Assembly (NCBI GenBank): GCA_963693315.1
Contig: OY856186.1
Coordinates: 373,493,663-373,557,662 of the forward strand
DNA from: Diogma glabrata
Lineage: Eukaryota > Arthropoda > Insecta > Diptera > Cylindrotomidae
Length of the DNA: 64,000 bases
Direction of reading: 5' to 3'
Shown here: positions 55,771 to 64,000 of the stretch, one piece after another
How the letters are laid out: each line of letters opens with the position of its first letter
How positions within the stretch are numbered: the first letter of the stretch is position 1
Translations under genes and position numbers: made by a program
The notes under the pieces: model-generated
What the model saw: only the letters and a program-made list of their open reading frames with translations
What the model was told of the DNA's origin: nothing
Database searches by the model: none

Positions 55771-56520
55771 GAAAGTTTGATCCTTTATAACTTTTGACCC
55801 CCTCATTTCCGCAATTTTTTTTCATAATAAGGATACAGAGGACCTTATCTTTCTTTTTATCTAAAAAAATCAATTTGTTTAATATTTTTATAAAAAACTA
55901 AAAAAAACAAGGTAAAATTGAAAGTTTGATCCTTTATAACTTTTGATCCTTTCATTTCTGCAATTTTTTTTTTCATAATAAGGATGCAGAGGACCTAATC
56001 TTTCTATTTATCTAAAAAAACCAACTTTTTATTAACGGGGATAAAATAGGATTGAACCAAAATTTCATGTCATACAAATAATTAATTTCATTTTTTCTTC
56101 ACAAAAATTGGGTAAAAAAATAAATTAAAATCTTTCTTTCTGACACACTTGACAACATTTTTTTGACAATCTTATAATGCAATAATCTAGATTTTGGTCT
56201 CACATGCCAATCCCGTCATATTGAATTACATTTAACATTTCATATAAATAATTCATTTTATTTTTTTCCAAAAAAAAATAAATGGAAATCTCTCTTTTGA
56301 CACACCTGACAACATTTTTTGGACAAACTTATAATGCCATAATTCTCAATAATAATAATAAAACTTCATGTCATACAAATAATTTATTTTATTTTTTCCC
56401 AAAAAATTGTGTAAAAAAAATGAAAATCATTCGTTTGACACACTTGACAACATTTTTGGTCTCACATACCAATCCCGACCATCAAGATTTCACCAAATTC
56501 AATGTCAATTCAATGTCACT
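55771..56520. repeat. Irregular tandem repeats (149 bp x2, then ~150 bp x3)
   Basis: GAAAGTTTGATCCTTTATAA begins at 55771 and again at 55920, with most of the 149-bp unit conserved (CATAATAAGGAT(A/G)CAGAGGACC). After it, three looser units each contain CAT(A/G)(C/T)AAATAATT and TGACACAC(T/C)TGACAACATTTTT (about 56139, 56299, 56434). A small frame through this region is not a gene. Confidence 0.6.
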
Positions 56521-56990
56521 CGTAATCACTTAAAATGAACGTTGTTTTTTAAGCAGAAAATTTGAAAATTTCCTTGTTTTGACACACTTGACGATTTTTT
56601 TGACACACTTCCGGGACAGTTATCGAACACATCGTCCTTTCGCTCTTCCCATTGAGTTTACCTATTTTTAGAAACAAAATTTTTTTTTTGCTTTTTTAGA
56701 ATCAGTAGGTCCTAAAACATCTAGAAATGCCAAAAAAGTGGTGGTAAGAATTTCACTTTTTGGCTCATGAATGCAATACCTAGGATTTTGCAAAACCGAA
56801 GTAATTCAACAACTGAATAATTATAGAAAGATGTAGTTGAGACAATCACATTTAATGTTTATGTGAAAATAAAATATAGTTCATTAATCTCAAATACTTC
56901 AATTCTAAAATGAAAAATTCATGATGTAAGGCCAAAGAAATTTTTTTTTTTAATGGAAATAGTTATTAAACTTTTTCAACTACTGTTATA

Positions 56991-57689
56991 TCGTCGCCTT
57001 AATAATGAAATAACGTATGCCATATATACGTTGTTATTATATAATGGGTGCGCTGCATTCCCCATAAGGATGTCTATAAAGTGGCATTTTAACATTTTCC
57101 AATTTTTTTATAACTGGGGGTGAAAAGTAATATATTGTTAATTAACGTACATGCAAATTTGAATTTGGTTAAATATTGAAACAGCGTAAATGCATGTACG
57201 ATATTCCAATTCCTACAGAATAATAACTTGGGTAAAATCATTGTCGTATATATTACATACATTACGATCGCCACACGAAATGGTAAATCTAAAATATTGT
57301 ATAAGCATCATTCGTGACTACATGATATACCGGTTCATATAAATAAAAAATTGTAAGAATATCATGCGTTCAATAATAATTTATTTTAGGCTTAATCGTA
57401 CTTCTATGCAAAAGGAAATAACGTATATGAAATATGAAATAACGTATATGGCACCTGATTGACTTTTCACCTCTTTTTAGGTAGAAAAGCCAGCAGGTAC
57501 CAATGTGAAATTTTAATATGTTGTGGGGAAATAAGTCAAGATTAATTGGTAGAAATTTTTTTTGCAATATCTTTATTCATTCAATAGTGCTGCCAAGTTT
57601 ACGAAAATCAGAAAATCGAAAAATCTTTAAATCCAATTATCTCGAAACTACACTTTTGCGAATACGTTGTTTCATTATTAAAGCGACGA
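56991..57689. mobile_element. TA-flanked inverted-repeat element, 699 bp
   Basis: The left end TCGTCGCCTTAATAATGAAA and the right complement TCGTCGCTTTAATAATGAAA are matched for about 28 bp with two differences. TA flanks are at 56989-56990 and 57690-57691. GAAATAACGTAT is repeated internally (57006, about 57416 and 57440). The right subterminal text AATTATCTCGAAACTACACT matches AATTATCTCAAAACTACAAT near 54790, so this and 53332-54843 belong to one superfamily. Confidence 0.7.
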
Positions 57690-57691
57690 TA

Positions 57692-58815
57692 TTGGATATA
57701 AAACTTTTAAATAAACCTCATTCTGTCAAGAAAATGTTAATGTGTAGTTGTCCCAATCACGGTGAAATTGTTTGCAAATATTTTTTCTTTATTTGAATAA
57801 TAAACTGTTGACTTCGAGATGAGGTTGTTACTTCAATTTTTTTTCAGTCTGGGAAACTGATGACCGATTTTTATATAACTTGGTATTTAAGGATTTAAAA
57901 GACTTAATATAATTCTGCAGCCTAGCTTTTAACTTGTCCGATAGTTATAATTAATTTTTCTGAAATTATAACCAAGAAAATCTATAGAATCAGTTAATCA
58001 TGAAATTTTAAAGTTTAATAGATGTAAGCATTAAACACATATTTTCTTTTAAGATCTGGTGGTGTGGTCCATCAAGAGTATTCACATATTTTATTTCAGG
58101 ATTTATGTTTAGTTTTTAGTTTTAATTTTAGGGAAGGGCCTCCTTTAACATTGTGTTAAAATTTCAGAAATATGTTCTTGTTTGTTCATTTTAGGTAGAA
58201 AAAACATATTTTTCAAAAAAAGTCCTGAATTAATGGGGTTTAAAGATGACAAGAGTAACGTATCAATTTCATTATTATTGTTAGAATACATAAACAGATA
58301 CATACTTTTTAGTTTCTTGAATCAAACAAGACATATTGAAATTAAATGCTATAAAATCATCCCCAATTGAAAATTTGCTAAATGAACCACTGAAAATAAA
58401 TTCTTCCATTTGGTTAATACAGTGTCATATGCCCTGAATGTTTTTATAAAAATACACAAAACGAGTAATGCTTTCGTTATTATATTAAAATTAAAAATCA
58501 TTAAACTATCTAATACAAAGTTCACAAAAGAAGTTTTTACTTGTTGATTAAATTAATACGTTGAAAGAAAACAATTATCTTGAATCTTTTGTTAAAAAAA
58601 TACATGAACTAATAGTCAGTTTACAAAAAACTCAGAGTAACATAAATCGTCTTTATACCATTCTTTATGACTTCAGCTTGTCAGGAAAGTTAATCATGTC
58701 TTTAAAAAATTTAACATTATTACTATTGGTAGAACTACAATTACTTTATACAACAACCATTGTCAAGTTATTGGCCTGATAATTAAGTGATTACACATAT
58801 CATAAAACCTCGAAA
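57692..58815. other. Non-coding; 3' part is probable 5' UTR of the CR1-like LINE
   Basis: No gene called. A 72-codon frame at 58561-58779 without ATG start precedes ORF1 and has no recognisable motif. The LINE 5' end is not determined. Confidence 0.35.
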
Positions 58816-59586
58816 ATGTCACCACCTGTAACTCGGACATCAGCTGCACCTACGCTGGAATCAATTGATGCTAAATTAGATAGAATATGTTCAACACTTT
58901 CAAGCAATCTATTGGAGATCAAAGAAGAACTCAAAAATGAAATCAAAAAATCGAAATCGGATTGTGATCATCAAATTTCTATAGTAAAAGCAGATATCCA
59001 GTTACTCGAAAACAAAATTAATAATGAAATTGATTCGTTACGTAGAGAATCAGAACTAGTCGTCACTGGAATTCCTTATGTACCATCGGAAGATATTCAA
59101 AACATTTATAATTGCTTATCTAGTGCTCTTGGTTATGAAATTACAAATAACAATTCTGAATCAGTAGCTCAAATTTTACCGGTAGTAGAAATTTTCCGTA
59201 TTCGAAGAAGAGGGATTGCAGATATTAATAATGAAGATCGGGGAAACATTCGCTCATCTAATACTAAAACAAATATAAATCTACCAATAATAATAAGATT
59301 TGCAACCCACATAGAGAAAAATAATTATCTTCATCAGTACCTTAAAGTTGCAAAAACTCTGACATTAAATCGTGTATTAGGAGTAAATAGCAGAAGCAGG
59401 GTCTATATTCAACAAAACCTAACACCAGAATATTATAAAGTTAACAAATTGGCCTTGAAGTTAAAGAAAGCGAACAAAATTCAACAAGTGAAAATATTGA
59501 ATGGCAAAATATTTATAAAGCTGCTAAATGAACCAAACTTTAATGTATATCGTAATGAAAGGCAGCTACAGGAGGCAACAGAGTAA
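58816..59586 (+). CDS. CR1-group LINE ORF1 protein
   Basis: A 256-codon ORF from ATG 58816 to TAA, the first protein of the LINE at 58816-63290. Residues about 15-80 form a predicted coiled coil with heptad-like leucine/isoleucine spacing (LDRICSTLSSNLLEIKEELK, then IQLLENKINNEIDSLRRE). From about residue 80 there is an RRM-like segment: ELVVTGIPYV, then LPIIIRFATHIEKNNYL and a basic C-terminal domain ending VKILNGKIFIKLL. Coiled coil + RRM + basic CTD is the layout of L1-type and several CR1/jockey-group ORF1 proteins that bind element RNA as trimers. No zinc knuckle is present. Intact. Confidence 0.75.
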   Translation: MSPPVTRTSAAPTLESIDAKLDRICSTLSSNLLEIKEELKNEIKKSKSDCDHQISIVKADIQLLENKINNEIDSLRRESELVVTGIPYVPSEDIQNIYNCLSSALGYEITNNNSESVAQILPVVEIFRIRRRGIADINNEDRGNIRSSNTKTNINLPIIIRFATHIEKNNYLHQYLKVAKTLTLNRVLGVNSRSRVYIQQNLTPEYYKVNKLALKLKKANKIQQVKILNGKIFIKLLNEPNFNVYRNERQLQEATE

Positions 59587-60015
59587 CTCGTCACATATAG
59601 AAATAATTCAACCTGCAGCGATTTTTTTATGAATTTTGATTATCCAGTGAAAATAAATAGAAGTGAAAAAATTAACTCGACAGAAAGAGATAAGTAGTAA
59701 TAGGGTTAAATAAAACGTTTTAAAATTTTATAAAGTAAAAACAATCGAAATTATTAGTGATATAGATTATCTAATTGTAAGTGATTTTTCTTTCTTTTCA
59801 TATATTGTAAATTATAATCAAATATTTGTTTATTACTATTCTTGTAGTTATAACAGTTACGTGCTATTGTAATACGTAAAATATTGTCCTCTTTTGTTGT
59901 AATTTGATATTACGTGAATTGGTGTACGGATTTAATTGCAATTTCATTTGAATCGAGATTTTTGAGAGGAAGGAAAATTTTAAACCAGTTCATTCTTTTC
60001 GCTATATTTTTCAAA

Positions 60016-62847
60016 ATGAATTCCAATCTTAAGATTGATAATATTGTTCTAAAATCGTCCTACGGCTCAATGAGTGGTGGTTTGAATTTCGCACATATAA
60101 ATCCGGGTAGCATTGTCTCAAACTTTGATGAATTTAAAGCTATAGTAAATGATGTTCCTCTCGATCTGATTGCAATTTCAGAATCATGGTTAAAGGAAAA
60201 ACATAGCGATCAACTAGTCTTCTTACCTGAATTCAACCTAGTACGTAAAGACCGCACTGATCGACGAGCAGGTGGTGTGGCTCTATTTATTAACAAAAGA
60301 ATCAAATATAAAATCTTACAAAGGAACATAAAAACATCTGAATTCGATTATATTTTTGTCGAATTAACTGGAGCGGATAGTGGTAAACTTTTAGTTGGAG
60401 TTTTCTACTGTCCACCTCACGTAAAATTCATTAGCAAAATAAAAAACTCTTTAAAATCCATTGTTAATAAATATAACGATGTTTTAATTCTGGGTGACTT
60501 TAACCTAAACCTATTATCTAATGATCGCTATGTTCGTCAATTTAAAAGCTTGTATGACTCTATTGGCTTATCACCAGGATCCTATGAACCTACCAATTTA
60601 ATGAAAGATTGCCGGCCGACATGTATTGACTTATTGCTAGTAAAATGTGCATCTAAAATTGGCTTCTTTACGCAAATATCAGTACCTGGCTTGCACACCT
60701 CTCATGACTTTATATATGGATCATACGATTTCAGTTTATTACATGTAGAAAAGGACCAATTTATTTATCGCAGAGCATTTAAAAATATAGACACTGAAAT
60801 TTTGATACAAGAAGCAATCAAACTAGATTGGAACCGAATTCTATACTCCAACGATGTCAATGAGAAATTAAATATTTTTAATTCCTTAACCATTGACTTA
60901 TTAGATAGATTTGCCCCAGTACAAAAACATAAAATAAAAAAAGTAGATGAAACAACCTGGTTTACTCAAGAAATCCAAATATATTGTAATTTAAGAGATT
61001 TCTTGCACTCCTCTTGGAAGACTAATAAAAGTGAGGCGAACTGGAAATTCTTTACAATCTACAGAAATAAAGTCAATAATATGATTAAAAAAGCCAAATT
61101 CGAACATTTCAAAAAAAAGTTTAATATTAATTTGCCACCCAATGTGATTTGGAAAAATTTCAAAAAATATGGCCTGAGCAATTCTAACCTTCCATCAGAT
61201 ACTGATATTTCCCCATCCGAATTTGTTGATTATTTCGCCTCTATCCATGTTGATTCTTCCATTGAATTTAACCATTCAACAACAGCTAGCAATGAAAACA
61301 GTTTCTATTTTAATAATGTGACGGAAAATGATGTACTTACAGCCATTAGAGAGATAGACTCGGAAGCGGTTGGACCGGATGATATCCCAATCAGATTCAT
61401 TCGGATGCTTCTGCCCATTATATTGTACTATTTGACAGACATTATTAATAATGCCATAACTAAATCTGTTTTTCCAGACACCTGGAAAACAGCATATGTT
61501 AAACCTATTAAAAAAAAAACAAATGCAAACACAGTTCAAGATTTTAGGCCAATAAGTATTCTGCCATGCTTGTCCAAGGTTCTTGAGAAAATAATGAAAC
61601 AACAAATGTTAGCATTTATTATTCGAAATGAATTACTACACGAATTTCAGAGTGGTTTTCGTGAAAAACATAGCACAACATCTGCGCTTATCAAAATCAT
61701 GGATGATCTTAGCAATAATATCTCTAATAAAAAAATTTCCTTCTTAATACTGCTCGATTTTTCAAAAGCTTTTGACTCAGTTGTTCATAATATTCTCTTA
61801 AACAAAATATCCAAACAGTTCAAATTCTCAAAAAGTGCTGTATCTTTTATTCAATCCTATCTAACTGACAGAAACCAAAAAGTTCGTATTGGGGAAAAAA
61901 CATCTGATTCCCGTCTCATTGCTTCCGGCGTACCACAAGGTTCAATTTTGGGGCCAATTCTTTTTTCAATGTTTATCAATGATATCCACCTGTCTCTTTT
62001 AAACTGTTATTTCCATCTATTTGCGGATGACCTTCAAATATATGACTCGGACACTTTTAGTAACTTAAACGGATGTACAAATCGAATAAAAAGTGCTTTG
62101 AAAGCCATATCGGATTGGGCAGATATCAATCATATAAAGATAAACCCTGATAAGTCGAAAGCAATGATTGTCACAAGTTCCAACTCCTCACTTTCTAATA
62201 TCGATGTCAGTACAATTAATCTCTCAATAAATAATCAACCAATACAATTTGTGAATAAAGTGAGAAATCTTGGAGTCATAGTGAATAACTTCTTAAGTTG
62301 GGATGATCACGTTGATCATATCTGTAGTAATATTTATGCAACTCTAAGTCGGTTGTGGACAACGGCTGCTTTTACTCCTCGTGAAGCTAAATTAAAATTA
62401 ATAAGATCGCTCATTGTTCCACATATTATTTACTGTACTCCGTTATTCTCAGGATGTTCTGAAGCAGCTTGGAAAAAACTCAACACTGCTCTAAACTCAT
62501 GTGCACGCTATATTTTTAACAAGCGTAAATTCGATTCGATATCAATATATACTAAACAAATTCTTAACTGTAATCTTCGTGATTACATTGAGTATATGTC
62601 CGTACTTTTCCTATTTAAATTAATTAAATTCAAAAAACCGAATTATTTATTCGAAAAAATAAATTTTAGTCGATCAGTGCGAACATTAAACATAAACTTG
62701 CCCATGAATTGTGGGACGAAATCAAGACAGTCGTCGTTTTTTATAAATGTAGTTAAAAGTTGGAACTCGTTGGAATTCAGTTTGAAAAGTATTTCATCTT
62801 TGCCTATGTTTAGAAAATTGGCGTTTGAATATTTCTCTTCAAAATAA
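60016..62847 (+). CDS. CR1-group LINE ORF2 (endonuclease + reverse transcriptase), intact
   Basis: A 943-codon ORF from ATG 60016; the frame is open upstream to 59914, but only a GTG is available there. Endonuclease: LDLIAISESWL, RAGGVALFI, VGVFYCPPH, LILGDFNLNLL, CIDLLLVKC, TSHDFIYGSY (S/T-SDH-like site reads TSHD). Reverse transcriptase: AVGPDDIPIRFIR, WKTAYVKPIKKK, FRPISILPCLSKVLEK, FQSGFREKHSTTSAL, LLDFSKAFDSVVH, GVPQGSILGPILFSMFINDI and the catalytic FADD in LFADDLQIYDS. The tail has KVRNLGVIV, SLIVPHIIYCTPLFSGC and a WNSLEFSL end. Motif wording is CR1-superfamily; the exact clade is uncertain. ORF1 ends 430 nt upstream, so ORF2 needs reinitiation or an internal start. Confidence 0.9.
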   Translation: MNSNLKIDNIVLKSSYGSMSGGLNFAHINPGSIVSNFDEFKAIVNDVPLDLIAISESWLKEKHSDQLVFLPEFNLVRKDRTDRRAGGVALFINKRIKYKILQRNIKTSEFDYIFVELTGADSGKLLVGVFYCPPHVKFISKIKNSLKSIVNKYNDVLILGDFNLNLLSNDRYVRQFKSLYDSIGLSPGSYEPTNLMKDCRPTCIDLLLVKCASKIGFFTQISVPGLHTSHDFIYGSYDFSLLHVEKDQFIYRRAFKNIDTEILIQEAIKLDWNRILYSNDVNEKLNIFNSLTIDLLDRFAPVQKHKIKKVDETTWFTQEIQIYCNLRDFLHSSWKTNKSEANWKFFTIYRNKVNNMIKKAKFEHFKKKFNINLPPNVIWKNFKKYGLSNSNLPSDTDISPSEFVDYFASIHVDSSIEFNHSTTASNENSFYFNNVTENDVLTAIREIDSEAVGPDDIPIRFIRMLLPIILYYLTDIINNAITKSVFPDTWKTAYVKPIKKKTNANTVQDFRPISILPCLSKVLEKIMKQQMLAFIIRNELLHEFQSGFREKHSTTSALIKIMDDLSNNISNKKISFLILLDFSKAFDSVVHNILLNKISKQFKFSKSAVSFIQSYLTDRNQKVRIGEKTSDSRLIASGVPQGSILGPILFSMFINDIHLSLLNCYFHLFADDLQIYDSDTFSNLNGCTNRIKSALKAISDWADINHIKINPDKSKAMIVTSSNSSLSNIDVSTINLSINNQPIQFVNKVRNLGVIVNNFLSWDDHVDHICSNIYATLSRLWTTAAFTPREAKLKLIRSLIVPHIIYCTPLFSGCSEAAWKKLNTALNSCARYIFNKRKFDSISIYTKQILNCNLRDYIEYMSVLFLFKLIKFKKPNYLFEKINFSRSVRTLNINLPMNCGTKSRQSSFFINVVKSWNSLEFSLKSISSLPMFRKLAFEYFSSK

Positions 62848-63290
62848 ATACTAGCTAAATTAAATCTGTTATATTGGTATGGGAAATTTTTCCTTCCCTC
62901 ATAAAGAAAAATAATTAAAAAAAAAAAAAAAAAAAAATAAAAAAAATAAAACAAAAAATATATGAAAAGAAAAAAAAAAAAAAAGTAAATAAATTAAAAA
63001 AAAAAAAAAAAAAATAATAATTATATTTTGAATTAATCTCACACTTAAATTATCTATTATTAAACTATTTATCTGTATACTCACTTGTATACTTAAACTT
63101 TAAGAAAGAAACTATCTATTTGTATAATCATTTTGAAACGCTGTATTTCTTATTAATTGTAAATCTAAAAAAAAAAATGTACATAAGAAGATTTTCTTGA
63201 CAGTCAAGAAAATTGAAAAAAGGTTATACCTTAATTGTATATGAATTATAAAATTAAATAAATAAATAAATAAAATAAATAAACAACAAT

Positions 63291-64000
63291 TTGTGCAAAA
63301 TCCTTAAGGCAAAACGCCAACAGAAACGAAATAATATCTAATTTATAAAATAGAATGTTAATGTAATCAGCTTTACACCGTAAAAACCTAACAATTTAAA
63401 AAAAACAAATACACCAACAAAAATGCTCTATCGATATAAAGTATGGTTGCCACAGTGCTTTATGCCAACAGGATTTCAAGGTTAGGCTACCATCCAAAAT
63501 TGGTTGAAACAACTGTATTCTACATGGAAATATAACAAACAAATTATTAATAATCGAAATGATCCACATAAAATAAATGGTAATACTGTGATAGCATGTA
63601 TAACATTCCCAAAGACACACATTTTTTTTATTGGTCATAAATTTTAAAATCAATTTTATTGTTTAGTTATTATAGAGAAGTTTTTAAACAGCGTATTTTA
63701 AATCATTTTAAAATGCAATTAAAATTATTTCTGTGTTGTAGCTATCCACTGAAGATATCTCTTTTATTAATTGCACTATGTGATTCGCCGACCGTTTGAA
63801 TTTGTTTGCGTTTAAGTTTTACTTAAAAATTATTTTTCTACGAGTTTGCAATTATGACTTGAACTTTAAAAAGAGCCTACGATTATTGTGTAATTTTCCT
63901 AATCTACCACAAATAAATATATTAAGATCTTGTCAGGACTTCATATTACTGCAATTTAGCAACTTTGATAGGGAAAAAGTTCTGACGAACATCGGTTAGT
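63291..64000. other. AT-rich non-coding stretch to window end
   Basis: Short frames on both strands lack recognisable motifs. No element boundary seen. Confidence 0.3.

Larger units (their letters stand above)
58816..63290 (+). mobile_element. Complete two-ORF CR1-group LINE with microsatellite-like 3' end
   Basis: ORF1, a 0.43-kb spacer, ORF2 and a 3' UTR of about 440 nt containing A-rich tracts (62917-63014) and ending in an AAATAAATAAAT simple repeat (63254-63285). CR1/L2-type elements characteristically end in short tandem repeats instead of poly(A), which fits. The 5' end and target duplication are not placed. Both ORFs are intact, suggesting a recent copy. Confidence 0.8.

Noticed and set aside
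62643..63084. Minus-strand frames rich in F and L over the LINE 3' UTR
   Set aside because: They translate complementary A-runs of the 3' UTR and are composition artefacts.

Overview
The window is repeat-dense, AT-rich eukaryotic DNA, almost certainly from an insect (a dipteran seems most likely). The grounds are one spliced host exon that reads as the HORMA region of autophagy protein ATG13, and an insect-type mix of transposable elements: RTE, CR1/L2-like and RNase H-bearing non-LTR elements, Ty3/gypsy, Crypton, Tc1/mariner and hAT. The species cannot be named from the sequence. Nothing prokaryotic or CRISPR-like is present.

Layout. 1-535: decayed Tc1/mariner-type transposase. 1489-4558: non-LTR element of the CR1/L2 group with one terminal frameshift; two older copies of the same family lie at 12440-12730 and 15640-17105, identified by shared coding remnants and a shared 3' UTR. 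6963-7960 and 31507-32520: two decayed copies of a Crypton-like tyrosine recombinase, both on the minus strand. 20521-20878: the ATG13 exon, the only confident host coding sequence. 22181-25013: gypsy remnant on the plus strand, split by a 932-bp Tc1/mariner-type element (23587-24518). 26590-27618: fold-back element with internal 140-bp tandem repeats. 29811-30254: hAT MITE with a perfect 8-bp target duplication. 33334-39500: minus-strand gypsy remnant, split by a complete RTE-type LINE (35177-38425) with a 999-codon intact ORF, 24-nt poly(A) and 10-bp target duplication. 39985-43173: a second near-complete RTE-type LINE. 46751-49164: MITE split by a 2-kb inverted-repeat element. 51590-53030: RNase H-bearing LINE remnant. 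53332-54843 and 56991-57689: two related TA-flanked inverted-repeat elements, the first carrying another MITE. 58816-63290: complete two-ORF CR1-like LINE.

The most interesting signal is in the 5' UTR of the RTE LINE at 35177-38425. Its first 162 nt (38425 down to 38264) are closed by an 11-bp terminal stem and contain a segment resembling the internal promoter region of 5S rRNA. This suggests a LINE whose 5' end was built from a 5S rRNA-like gene and may carry a TFIIIA/Pol III type promoter. The window also gives a good record of nested insertions in which empty sites can be read directly.

Limits: no searches were run. Family names rest on recognisable protein motifs, and the ends of old elements are approximate. 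Long AT-rich stretches between elements hold nothing I can identify and may be introns of the ATG13 gene or intergenic DNA.
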